Assembly (NCBI RefSeq): GCF_963583255.1
Contig: NC_084817.1
Location: 13,398,121-13,462,120, forward strand
DNA length: 64,000 nucleotides
Direction: 5' to 3'
Source of the DNA: Pyrus communis
Taxonomy: Eukaryota; Streptophyta; Magnoliopsida; Rosales; Rosaceae
Shown: positions 22,046 to 33,610 of the stretch, in pieces
Position numbering within the stretch: position 1 is the stretch's first letter
Layout of the letters: each line of letters opens with the position of its first letter
The notes under the pieces: model-generated
Databases searched by the model: none
Seen by the model: only the letters and a program-made list of their open reading frames with translations
What the model was told of the DNA's origin: nothing
Translations under genes and position numbers: made by a program

Positions 22046-24182
22046 TGATAGGAGCATATTCATGCGACTTAAATGGCTTGTTCTCGTGCATTTACGTTAT
22101 GTTTCTCTAGTTATTTTAGTCCTTGATGCTTCTTTTGTGTGTTTTCAGGTTCTAAGGGCTTAGGGAGCAAGAAAGTGCATTTTGAGGCTATTTGGGGCAC
22201 TTTTGGGCATGGATTGGATAGCTTAATCATGGAGCAAAGAGGATGGACGAAATTGAAGCCTTGTATGCTCTTTGGGGACATAAAACAAAGGGCCTAGCCC
22301 AATCAAACAAATCCTTTGAGCCATGGAAAACCTCTAGCCCAAATCAAACATTCTATGCCATGCAAACCAACCTATTTTAGGCCCATTCTATGTACTTAAA
22401 CCCTAGCCCTTTAAACTAGCCATATTATGATTTATTCACTTCCATACTCTTCTTTATTCCACATGCATTCACACACATGCACATCATTCACTCACATTTC
22501 CTAGCCATGCATCACTTTAACCCACATTTTCACCCATTTACACACACATGCACTCACATGCATTCACATGCATTTCAAGCACCAAACATTCACCTTTGCC
22601 GAGCACTTCCCTTTCATTTCAGCATTTCCCCTTTGCATTTCCACCTTCCCACTTCATCATTTCACCACAAATCAACCACATGCCCTTATTCCTCCATCAT
22701 TGCACAACATTGTAACCACATGCACCCTTTAATTCATTTTCAGCACAATCACTTCAAAGCCGTGCATTACTCCTTCACATTCCAACATTACACATGCATT
22801 TCAAACCTTTCAACACCCTTTAATCATCCCCCTTTTAGTTATGATTTTATTTCCTAACCCTACATGCATTATTTATTAGCATCTTCACATGCATTCACAC
22901 ACACTTTACACATTCAAACACTAGCCTATGCCGTGCATCCCCCCTAACATTTCCAGCTTTTCTTCATCATTGCAGCCACCATTTCCTTCATCATTTCCAC
23001 CCCCACATGTCCCTTTAATCATTCAAACATGCACCCTTGATTCTTTCATTAATTAAACCATTCATCCATAATCATTCAACAACAACACCTTGCCGTGCAT
23101 AACCCACCTTTGTTCCAGCTTTCTCCCTTGCAATTCCACATGTATACCCTCACTCTTTAATCATTAATTCACATGCATTCATCATCATTCAAACATATCA
23201 ACCCTACATGCATTCACTCTTCATAATTCATCATCAATCTCCCTTCATTGTCGTGGCTTTCCCATCCCATTTTTAGCACACTCCACATGCAATTCCAGCT
23301 TTCCAACCTAGCCACATTCACATGCATTCACTCATAATCATTCACCAAAATTGCAGCCACATTTCCACCTATTCCTAGCTGTCATGTTCCCTCTCATTTA
23401 CCTATAAATAAGCATGCATTGCAGCCACAATGGAATCTCATTTTCTCATACACAACACACAACACAAAATCCTCCATTCTTGCCGTGCATATCCCTTCAT
23501 TTTCTGCATATTTTCTCTTCATTCTTCCATCTCCAACCACTCCCTACTCCATTCCACATACACCTAAAGCCCTTAACATCTCCTTAGACCTTGTGCCACA
23601 ACGAAGAGGAAGAGAAGAGTGCCTAAACGTTCATACAATTCAAGTTTGAGTTGTTGGAATGTTTGAGTGTTTCTTTGATTTCAAAGTTATAATTTAATTC
23701 TCTTTGTTTTGTACGTATGAGGAATGGAAGATAAGAGTGCCTAAACGTTCATACAATTCAAGTTTGAGTTGTTGGAATGTTTAGGTGTTTCTTTGATTTC
23801 AAAGTTATGAGGAACTAAACCCCCTTTAGCTAGGGGGTGATTCGAAACTATGTTTATATTTGCAATATGAATTGATTAACTTTCGTTGGAATTTCATAAG
23901 TTGTGGATTCAATTTGTTTAACCGTTTGATTGATAACTTATTTATGAATGTTTATTAAGAATGCGCGCTTAATTTTCATGCATAAATATGACGCTAGAAT
24001 ATAAGTGAATTTCACCTAATCGTTATGAACTTATATTCACAAGTAGTGGAGGTTGCTTATAAACAATCGTGTTAACGAATTCTTGGCATAAGTTTCATGC
24101 GTATTCCATAGTAACGAATGCCTCGTCAATACTTATAGTTTTCATAATGCTTAATGATCTTTGATTGTATCTTTATTGTGCT

Positions 24183-26583
24183 TGATGCGAGATTTACTTG
24201 ACACTCAAATTAAACCCTCGTTTGACAATTGTAGTAGAATGGATAAGTGAGGGATCGTTCTAGACCGGGGATTAGGAGGGCTTGCTAAAACCTTCTAAAT
24301 TGACTTAAAAACATAAAAACTAAATTAAAATACTCTTAACAAGACTACTATGACTCAGAATGGCTTTGAAAAACTCAAATTGTCTAAAACAATCAAATTG
24401 ACTCAAATAGAAGCTAGAACTTGATTTAAACGAATTTGCAATTGTTTATGACTCCAAAAGCTTAAAGATACAAAAATAAAACAAATACGAATGATTAAGA
24501 CTTAACAAAATAGGGGGGGGGGAATTGTGGTTGGACGATATTAAATTAAAAAGACAGAATATAATTAAAGGCAAAATGTAAATATGAATGTGATAAAAAT
24601 ATGGATGATGGAATAGCCAAGGGGTTCTTCTCCACATATGTTACACTTGCAAACAAAATTGATTCTCAGTTGGTCTTTCGATAAGTTGTGAAACTCAATG
24701 CTCCAAGTTAATTAGATCCGCTTAGATTAACTTTCAGATTTCCCTAAATTCGTTGGATTGAATGGAATACGCATTACAACCAAATTATTCTTAATCAAAG
24801 TCCCTAACTATGGAATACGCATGATAGAGACATTCAACAAAGATCATTAAGTTCAACGGAAATCATAAACATCGACGAGGCATTCGTTACTATGGAATAC
24901 GCATGAAACTTATGCCAAGAATTCGTTTAACGCACTTATATTCTAGCGTCATATTTATGCATGAAAATTAAGCTTGCAATCTCAATGAACATACATAAAT
25001 AAGTTATCAATCAAACAGTTAAACGAATTGAATCCACAACTTATGAAATTCCAACCAAACGTAATCAATTCAAAATGCAAATATAAACATAGTTTCGAAT
25101 CACCCCCTAGCTAAAGGGGGGTTTAGTTCCTCATAACTTTGAAATCAAAGAAACACCTAAACATTCCAACAACTCAAACGTGAATTGTATGAACGTTTAG
25201 GCACTCTTCTCTTCCCTTCTCATACGTACAAAACAAAGGGAATTAAATTTAAACTTTGAAATCAAAGAAACACCTAAACATTCCAACAACTCAAACTTGA
25301 ATTGTATGAACGTTTAAGCACTCTTTTCTTCCTCGTTGTTGTAGCACAAGGTCTAAGGTGAGCTTAAGGGCTTTAGGTGTATGTGGAATGGAGTAGGGAG
25401 TGGTTGGAGATGGAAGAATGAAGAGAAAATATGCAGAAAATGAAGTGGGACTCACGGCAATGGAATGGTATTTGTGTTGTGTGAAGTGTTGTGAATGGAA
25501 ATATGAGATATGAATTGAATGGGGAGTGAATGAATGAATGCTAGGGTATTTATAGGGGTAGTGGAGGGAACATATGGCTGTTTGTTTAAGCATTTGTGTG
25601 GAGGAATGATGGAAAAACAGCTAGGACATATGTGAAAACTGGAATTGCACAAGGGGAGCAAAGGGAACCCACGGCATTGAGTGTTTGTTTGATGATGATG
25701 CATGTGATGGTGGGAACAAAAGGGGAAACATGGCACAAGGGGGTTTGAATGAATGATTGAATGTGCATGTGGATTTTTAAAGAATGAGTGGTGGTGTAAT
25801 GATGAAGTGAATGCATGTGAAAATTAGCTAGGAAAAGTTGTGGAAAGGCAAGGGAATACACGGCATTGAGATGTTGTTAGTGTGTGAATGCATGTGAATT
25901 AAAGCTAGGGTGAATGATTATGTGTTTGTGAATTATGCAAGATTGTATGGATGAATGATTAGGGTCTTGTAAGGGTGGGAATGCATGTGTTGTGCATGGT
26001 TGTGAAGCTGGAATTAAGGGGGAAAGCCACGGCAATGAAGATGGGTGCATGTGTTGGATGATTTGTTTGTTGGTTAAAGCTTGTGAGTGAATGATTAAAA
26101 ATGCATGTGGATGAATTATACAATGGAAAAGTATGGAAGTGACACTAGGTTGAATGATGATGAGTGCATGTGAGTTGAAATGCATGTGGAATGAAGATGG
26201 AGAAGGTGGTGTAATGATGCATGGTTGTAGTTTAGGGTGTTGAATATGGATTTGCATGGCTTTTGAAGTGATTGTGGGTTTTGGAATTGGAAGGAAATGC
26301 ATGGCCTTGGGGTTGGTTTAAGAGAGAATGGGCTAGGCCCTTTGTTTTATGTCCAAAGTGAATACAAGGTCTTCAAATTCGTCCAACACTTTGGCTCCAA
26401 TCATATGCTATCCAATCCAAGCCCAATTTTGCTCCAAAATGCTCCAAAATGCATCTTTTTGCTCCCTTAGCCATATGAACCTAAAAACACACGAAAATGG
26501 CTTAATCTACTAAAACAACCATGAATTAACAACAAAGATGCACGAAAACAAGCTAAGTAAGTCGCCTAAATATGCTCCTATCA
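24183..26583 (-). repeat. 3' LTR of element B (2401 bp)
   Basis: Ends CGCATCA and TGATAGGAGC on minus. Same length as the 5' LTR and near-identical to it. TATA box 25547-25554; hairpins 25156-25201 and 25273-25318; U3 about 25600-26300 with many CATGCA motifs. Confidence 0.96.
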
Positions 26584-26623
26584 AACTCCCCCACACTTAT
26601 CTTTTGCTAGTCCTCTAGCAAAA
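26584..26623 (-). other. Polypurine tract and stem-loop of B
   Basis: On minus: TTTTGCT...AGCAAAA stem (26602-26623) with GAGGAC in the loop, then AAGTGTGGGGGAGTT directly before the 3' LTR. Equivalent modules stand at 45069-45108 (F) and 55387-55426 (E). Confidence 0.85.
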
Positions 26624-27366
26624 CAGAAAAACAAAACAAAACCTAAACCTTCCAACAATTGTTTTAGGGATTTCCAATGCACATGACATGTTAAAAATCA
26701 TCATTCTCACAGATTTTAGTCATCTTCACACTTAAGTACATTCTTAATCATAGTCACCACATACTATTTCACAATTAAGCATTTAAAACCATGTTTTGAA
26801 TGTAGTAACATGCCTTAGAGAATTTGCTCAAATCCTTACAAGATATGCACTCGTTTTTCACACAGATTTTCTGACTACACTCCCTACACTAGGTATATGT
26901 GAGAAGGTTGATGTAAACATGAAAGATTAGTATCTCACATATGTTATAACAAAGAAAGCATTTTCTGGATTTACGATAATGACATGAATATGATCTCATG
27001 AATGGAATGCTACTACTTAGAATGAGAACCAGTGATTCCATAAGCTCATATCAATTTCAAACTCCGCAAATTGAAACACATAACACTCAAGATAGAAGTT
27101 GAGGGATGTAACGGGGCTAAGGGTAATGGTTTAACAAAGAAAGGTAGAGTACACAAACGTTCTTAAAGCAATAGTGAGCAAAGTATTGAATTAGGCACTT
27201 AGAATTCCCTTTAGAACGCAGAAGTTAACTTTGAACACCCAAGGGGAAGTCACAAAACTTAGGGCCATATTCAAACTTTTTGGGCCCTTTCATCAACAAT
27301 CACACTTGTGAGTCCATTCTCACTTATTTTCACTCTTTTTCTTTCTTTTTTTTTTTTTTTTTTTCT

Positions 27367-27398
<32 letters not shown>

Positions 27399-28278
27399 TC
27401 ATCTTTCTTTTTTCCGTGCCTCCTTTAAGACTTAGGCACATACATACACACAAAAATCCCTTCCCCCACACTTATTTTCTGCAACATATTAATAAAAAGG
27501 AATTCAATTAAGTCATGCTCACTATCTTTCAAGAACAAAGGGTACGGATGGTCCTACTCTAGGCTAGGTAAGGGGTGATGTGGTTAGCAAAGAAAATAGG
27601 CTAAACGAGGCTCAACGGGGTTAAAACTTACAACAAATACGAAATATGGGAAGTAAGGCTATTTGGTTATGGTGGCAACTACACAACTTCATCTTGATAT
27701 ATGTTATGCAATTCAATGTTATGCTTTGAATGAAACGGATATAAGTTCTGGCATTTAGTTCTATCATGATACAATTGCATCCTAAGTAGCAACCAAGCAA
27801 GGAATAATGAGATCATGCAACAACTTTAGAAAACACAGAATCACAGAAAATAACTCTCCAAAGAAGGTAATGGCTCGAGTCTCACAGGGTTGTAGCGTTT
27901 GTTTGAATTCCTTCCTTCAAGCATGTTACAAAAACGAATTTTTCTTTTATGATTGCATGTGAAGTCATACATTATAACCATAACCAAGCATATACCAAGA
28001 GTAAATCAAACTTTTCTCTATGTTAATAACTCTTTTTAACCGTCATGCAATTACAAACCAAATCCTTATCATTGTGTTGGAAGGTATCCTAAAACACACA
28101 CACAAAAACATCTTTAAAACAACTCTTTTTGGGTTTTTCAAAACAATTTTTCAAATTTTTATGGGATTTTTGAATTTTTAAGACAAAATACACTAAAACA
28201 GTTTTAAAACAGTGAGAAACAACATGTGAAGTGATAGGTGAATAAATCCCACGAATTTGCATCAAATATACTTAGTTA
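26624..28278 (-). mobile_element. 3' non-coding region of B
   Basis: About 1.65 kb without a credible ORF, conserved between elements, containing a long T/C homopolymer stretch (27346-27400). The ORFs calculated across that stretch are poly-Phe or poly-Lys artefacts. Confidence 0.75.
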
Positions 28279-28316
28279 CCCCCCCACACTTAAATCAAAC
28301 ATTGTCCTCAATGTTT
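28279..28316 (-). other. Upstream stem-loop plus polypurine tract, distal copy (PPT2a) of B
   Basis: AAACATTG/CAATGTTT stem with AGGA loop (28297-28316) followed on minus by the purine run (28279-28291). A second, less perfect copy lies on the other side of the accessory gene at 30683-30721. Confidence 0.7.
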
Positions 28317-28329
28317 TAAGCATAGATTC

Positions 28330-29213
28330 ACACAAAGCATAAGTAAATACACAAAAAGCACTTAAACATACTAAACATGGCATAATGTAATTAACAAAGA
28401 GAAGAGTTTAGAGACGCAAATCTGGTTATAGAGTGTAAATTCCATCTTCTCCTTGGTAATTGCATTGAGGCTTTTGATCTTTGTGATTCCACAGGCTTAC
28501 TCTTGAACTGGTTTCTGCCCATCGTTGATTTTCCTTTGTGCTACTTCTTGAACTGGGCAGCAGGATGGTTCTTTTGGTCTCCCCTGAAGGTCTGAGCTTA
28601 CCCCTTTGGTCTGTTTCTTTGTTCAATCTTTCCAATTCGTATTGAAAAGGGTTGGAGGATAACTCAGCCTATGTTTGTCTCCACATGCTTCAATGTATCA
28701 TTTTCACTTGCCTTACTCGCTCCCCTTTGCAGAAGTGGTCCCTTCTCCGGAAGTGTATCAACCGTTGAAGATGACTACTTGAGAGCAACGCTAGGTAAGC
28801 AATTAGGAATAGATTCCAGGCAGTTGGCTCCAGATCGGAAGACTGACTCCAAGTGCCGGCTGATTGCTTCTTTTACTTTGCCATGCGAGTAAGAACAAGG
28901 ACAAAGAAAAAGACAGGGAAAGAGCATGATATGAGATACTTTTGCTTTTGACCTTGATGATATGAGATACCTTTGCTTTTGAAGAAGCGGTGAATGAATC
29001 AGCACATGTATTTGTTGTGCTGCTTCCTCCTGGGTCATCTGTACTCCAGGTATCTGGTATCATCTTTGGGGAAGAAGAAAATTTTGAGTATTTCAAAAGG
29101 CTTTGCTGGGAGTGCGCCCTCAGAGGTGAGAGAGAGTTGGTGGGCATTTTCTTCAAGTCTGCCTTGCCATAAGAGATGAAGGTCGACAAATATAGGGATT
29201 TGCTGAATAGCAA
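28330..29213 (-). other. Element-sense conserved spacer of the accessory module, B
   Basis: Lies downstream (element sense) of the divergent promoter. Conserved with 9561-10134, 46830-47640 and 57110-57960. It contains a 29-bp direct repeat (GATATGAGATAC(T/C)TTTGC, about 28927-28985). Short overlapping frames exist on both strands, none convincingly coding. The TATATA box seen in C, E and F is mutated here (about 29188). Confidence 0.4.
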
Positions 29214-29664
29214 GTGGTGATACTATTCTTTTACCCTTTGTCGACAAACGTCTCTTCGATTTCTGAACGAACGGCTCTTCGATTTCTGCATGGCAAAAGT
29301 AGTCACGGGTGCGGCTCTTTTGACAAAGCTGCACGCGTTTCTGAAAAGCAGAGAAAGCGTCGCCGAACTTTGCGCTTGTCGGCTAAAGACGTGTAAATGA
29401 GATGATGGCCTCCACGTGTTATCAGCTTTGTCAGATATCTTTTGACAAAGCTGAACGCGTTTTCTGAAAAGCCGCGAATGCGTCGTCGAAATTTGCGGAG
29501 GAAAATCCGGATCTCTGAATCGATGGACGCGTCGCCATGGCTTTTTATGGAGCTATCGATCACCCCAACAAATACACTTTGAAGAAATCCCATTCTTGAA
29601 AAATCGACTCCGGCCCTTTGAGAATTAACTCCATCCACCCCTTCTTTCTGAACACTTTTGAAAA
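29214..29664 (+). promoter_or_regulatory. Upstream promoter-like region of the antisense accessory gene, B
   Basis: Between the two divergent parts of the module. It contains a duplicated 59-bp block (29316-29374 and 29439-29497), each copy with TTTTGACAAAG (W-box core TTGAC) and ACGCGT; a G-box CACGTG (29413-29418); the CTTCGATTTCTGAACGA minisatellite; and a T-rich TATA-like stretch (about 29540). A short pyrimidine-rich leader then runs to the ATG. GC content and motif content differ from the AT-rich non-coding sequence around it. Confidence 0.5.
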
Positions 29665-30357
29665 ATGGCAAACTCATCGAACCTTAGCTTGGAATTGAGC
29701 CTTAGCAGTGATACGGGCGTGCCGCGTCAAGGTAACGTATGGCGCCCTTCTTTCTTTTCTTCTAACGGTCCTCTCACAGGTGAAGACTCCGTGATGCAGG
29801 ACGCCACAACAGCTACAATAGTAGCTAGGAACCTCCTCACTCCAAAAGATAGTAGGCTGCTGTCAGGACGGTCCGATGAGTTGGCCGTTCAAGAGTCCCT
29901 CGCACTTAGTGTTCAGTGTGCGAGTTCTGTGTCCAACATGGGCCAACGCCTGCTTGCCCGCTCCCGTCAGGTGGAATCATTGATGGCAGAGGTGGAAAGT
30001 CTCAAGCAGGAGATCCAGCAGCTGAAGTATGAGAATAGAAGTTTGCACGTGCTTGCAAACAACTATTCGACGGGCATGAAGAGGAAGCTTGATGAGCTGC
30101 AAGAGTCTGAAGGTCGGATTCACAGTGACCGTCAAAGGTTTTCGTCTTTCCTCCAGAGGCACCTTTTTCCTGGCTCATCCAGCGCTTGGCCAAGTATTGA
30201 GGCCTGGAGTGCTCTATCTTCGATGCCTCCCGCTCCGATGCCTTCTGCTCCTATGCCTTCCGTTCCTACGCCTTCCGCTCCGATGCTTTCTGTTCCTACG
30301 CCTTCCGCTTCAAGAGTAAAGCCACGTAGTGGGGCCTCAAGCAAACAACCTTTGTGA
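29665..30357 (+). CDS. Antisense accessory coiled-coil protein of element B (230 aa)
   Basis: Encoded opposite to gag-pol, between integrase and the 3' non-coding region. The start AAAAATGGC is a strong plant context and AATAAA (30391-30396) follows 34 bases after the stop, so it looks like a self-contained transcription unit. Residues 6-13 (NLSLELSL) fit the LxLxL EAR repression motif. Residues 55-100 are a conserved core (RNLLTPKDSRLLSGRSDELA). Residues about 100-150 form a coiled coil (RQVESLMAEVESLKQEIQQL onward), followed by PGSSSAWPSIEAW, a repeated Pro-rich pentapeptide (S(A/V)P(M/T)P, residues 187-214) and a basic tail (RVKPRSGASSKQPL). No transmembrane segment or enzyme motif. Near-identical copies at 48170 and 58514, degraded copies at 8599 and 63666. 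Plant Tat/Athila-type elements are known to carry additional ORFs, some antisense; I do not recognise this one's function. Confidence 0.72.
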   Translation: MANSSNLSLELSLSSDTGVPRQGNVWRPSFFSSNGPLTGEDSVMQDATTATIVARNLLTPKDSRLLSGRSDELAVQESLALSVQCASSVSNMGQRLLARSRQVESLMAEVESLKQEIQQLKYENRSLHVLANNYSTGMKRKLDELQESEGRIHSDRQRFSSFLQRHLFPGSSSAWPSIEAWSALSSMPPAPMPSAPMPSVPTPSAPMLSVPTPSASRVKPRSGASSKQPL

Positions 30358-30390
30358 AGCACCATCTTTCTTTGTTTAGCAGTGCCTATC

Positions 30391-30396
30391 AATAAA
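30391..30396 (+). terminator. Polyadenylation signal of the antisense gene, B
   Basis: AATAAA 34 bases after the stop codon; conserved at 48896-48901 (F) and 59210-59215 (E). A poly-T run of about 32 bases (30509-30541) lies further downstream. Confidence 0.55.
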
Positions 30397-30504
30397 TCAA
30401 ACATTTTCTCAATGTTACAATCATAGACTCACACAATTAATAAACAAACAAACAATAACAACTAAACAACCTAACAAGGCAGAAACGAAATAGCAACAAA
30501 GAGA

Positions 30505-30543
<39 letters not shown>

Positions 30544-30682
30544 GAATCTGGATTTGGAGTTTTATACCAAGACACTATAAAACACACTAAAACACTCTAA
30601 AAACGCTTAAAACAGCAAGAAACAACATTCTAAGTGATAGGTGAATAAATCCCACGAACTTCATGCAAATATAAATTGTTTA

Positions 30683-30721
30683 CCCCCCCCACACTTAAAT
30701 CAAACTTTGTCCTCAATGTTT
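30683..30721 (-). other. Proximal copy of the stem-loop/PPT module (PPT2b) of B
   Basis: Same layout as 28279-28316 but with a one-base mismatch in the stem (CTTTG/CAATG). With its flanking 100-150 bp (AAACAACATTCTAAGTGATAGG...) it is a direct repeat of the sequence beside PPT2a, so the accessory gene is bracketed by a duplication in B and E. F lacks this proximal copy. Confidence 0.6.
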
Positions 30722-30914
30722 TAAGCAGAAAGTCACAACAGAGCAAGCAAATAAACAAATACGAGAAAGAAAGCAAAGTAAAGGCAGTAAAGAAAAAGAA
30801 AGGAATAAAAATAAGTCTCTTAAAGGGGTTTCCAAGTTCTTCTCTATTCGGATGCATGGGTTGCCTCCCACGAAGCGCTTTCTTTTACGTCTTGCAGCCG
30901 GACGGTACCTCCGT

Positions 30915-33610
30915 TTAAGCTTGACTAGGTTCCACGGCATGGAGGGGTACCTCCTCCACGACATGCTCCTCAAACATCTCGTAATAGGGCTTCAATCGAT
31001 GCCCATTCACTTTGAATTCTTGCTGCGTCTTTGAACTTTTGATTTGCACTGCACCATGAGGGAAAACATTAGTAACAACAAACGGGCCAATCCATTTAGA
31101 ACGCAACTTACCAGGAAACAAACGTAGGCGAGAGTTGAAAAGTAACACTTTCTGCCCAACTGTGAAGGTCTTGGTTCGAATCATTTTATCATGGAATGCT
31201 TTGGTCTTGGCTTTGTACATCCGGGCATTCTCATAGGCTTCATTCCGAATCTCCTCAAGTTCATTCAATTGGAGCTTCCTATGAACTCCCGCTGCATCTA
31301 TGTCCATGTTGAAAATCTTCACGGCCCAATGTGCCTTGTGCTCTAACTCTACGGGCAAATGACATGGCTTACCATAGACGAGCCGAAAAGGTGACATCCC
31401 AATGGGTGTTTTGTATGCCGTACGATATGCCCACAGTGCATCATCTAAACGTAAGCTCCAATCCCTCCTTGTTGGTCCAACGGTCTTCTCCAAAATTTGT
31501 TTGATTTCTCGGTTAGACACCTCGGCTTGGCCATTTGTTTGAGGATGGTAAGGTGTGGAGACCTTATGGTTGACATGGTACTTTCTTAGCAACGCCTCAA
31601 TGGTCCGATTGCAAAAGTGAGACCCTCCATCACTTATGATTACTCTCGGCATTCCAAACCTAGCAAAAATGTTAGTTTTCACGAAATCTGCAACCACCTT
31701 AGAATCGTTAGTACGGGTGGCTTTTGCTTCCACCCATTTAGAAACATAATCAACGGCTACACACATATAAGTGAAACCATAAGATGGAGGAAAAGGGCCC
31801 ATGAAATCAATGCCCCAAACATCAAAAATTTCAACATTAAAGACAGGGGTTTGCGGCATTTGGTCCTTGGTACCTATGTTACCCATTCGTTGGCAACGAT
31901 CACAAGACATACAAAAGGTTCTAGCATCCCTAAATATAGTCGGCCAATAAAAACCACACTCTAGAACCTTGAGGGCAGTGCGTTGTGTGCCAAAATGACC
32001 CCCACATGCATATGTGTGACAAAAGCTTAGAATTGAGTGAAATTCAGAATCATGCACACATCTACGTACAATTTGATCTGAGCAATGCTTCCACAAATAA
32101 GGGTCATCCCAAACATAGAAACGTGCATCATTTTTAAGCTTATCACGTTGGTGCTTGTTTAGTTCATTTGGAATTTGTTTAGCCACCAAGTAATTCACTA
32201 AATCTGCATACCATGGTTCACTTACCTCAATGGATAGCAGCTGCTCATCGGGAAAAGTTTCAGGGATAGGTACGGCATGTTCATGCTCCTCGTGGATCAT
32301 TCGGCTTAAATGATCAGCCACTACATTCTCGCTTCCTTTCTTATCCCGGATTTCAATATCAAATTCTTGAAGAAGAAGAATCCAACGGATAAGCCTCGGC
32401 TTTGCTTCCTTTTTCGTGAGCAAGTACCTCAAAGCTGCATGATCAGAATAAACGATTACTTTAGTACCAATTAAATATGAACGGAATTTATCTAAAGCAA
32501 AAACCACAGCTAGAAGTTCTTTTTCCGTCGTGGAGTAGTTCAATTGGGCATCATTGAGAGTCCGAGAGGCATAGTATATGACATGCGGCCTCTTGTCTCT
32601 TCTTTGTCCTAGAACAGCTCCTAATGCATAGTCGGATGCATCGCACATGAGCTCGAACGGAAGGCTCCAATCTGGAGGTACAATAATGGGGGCCGAGACT
32701 AGCTTCTCCTTGAGTTGGTTAAATGCCGAATTACACTCTTCATCAAACTTGAATGGCACATCTTTTTGAAGCAATCGGCAAAGAGGGTTGGACATCTTGG
32801 AGAAGTCCTTGATAAAACGCCTATAGAACCCTGCATGGCCAAGAAACGAACGTACCTCTCTAACCGAAGTAGGAGAGGGTAAGTGACGTACAAGGTCTAT
32901 TTTCGATTTATCTACTTCAATTCCTTTTTCTGAAACAATATGTCCTAAAACTATACCTTGTTTCACCATAAAGTGACATTTCTCCCAATTCAAGACAAGG
33001 TTAGTTTCAACACATCGTTTCAAAATTAAGGTCAAATTATCCAAGCAATTATCAAATGAACTCCCAAATACACTGAAATCATCCATGAAAACCTCAATGA
33101 TCTTTTCAACAAAATCGGAAAATATACTTACCATACACCTTTGGAAAGTGGCCGGTGCGTTGCATAAGCCAAATGGCATGCGACGATAAGCAAATGTTCC
33201 AAAGGGACATGTGAATGTGGTCTTCTCTTGGTCATCCGGGGCTATCACAATTTGGTTATATCCAGAGTATCCATCAAGAAAACAGTAAAAAGCATGACCG
33301 GCTAACCTTTCGAGCATCTGGTCGATGAATGGCAAAGGAAAGTGATCTTTCCTAGTCATGGCATTTAGCTTCCGGTAATCGATACATACGCGCCATCCAG
33401 TCTGAATGCGTGTAGGCACGAGCTCATTCTCATCATTCTTGATAACAGTTACTCCGGACTTCTTGGGAACGACTTGAACTGGAGAGACCCAACGGCTATC
33501 GGAGATAGGGTAGATCACTCCGCAATCCAAAAGCTTGATTATTTCCTTCTTCACCACTTCCATCATCGGAGGGTTGAGACGGCGTTGAGCCTCTCGAGTT
33601 GGTTTAGCCC
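30915..33610 (-). CDS. Pol of B: reverse transcriptase, RNase H, integrase (C-terminal piece of a split polyprotein)
   Basis: The open frame extends to an ATG at 33656 inside the inserted LTR, so its first 15 residues are LTR-derived; numbering below includes them. [12 protein letters not shown] about 126-135 and catalytic FMDD 190-193. RNase H: D339, E380, D405, D448. Integrase: HHCC zinc module (H547, H554, C585, C588), catalytic D617, D676, E712 with the D-x35-E spacing, then a GPF module ([14 protein letters not shown]). No chromodomain. The frame is open to the natural stop. It is separated from gag-protease by the solo LTR at 33611-35587, so a full polyprotein cannot be made from this locus. 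Sequence around FMDD is typical of the Athila lineage. Confidence 0.93.

Noticed and set aside
27271..27511. Lys-rich and Phe-rich ORFs
   Set aside because: Translation of a long T/A homopolymer in the 3' non-coding region.
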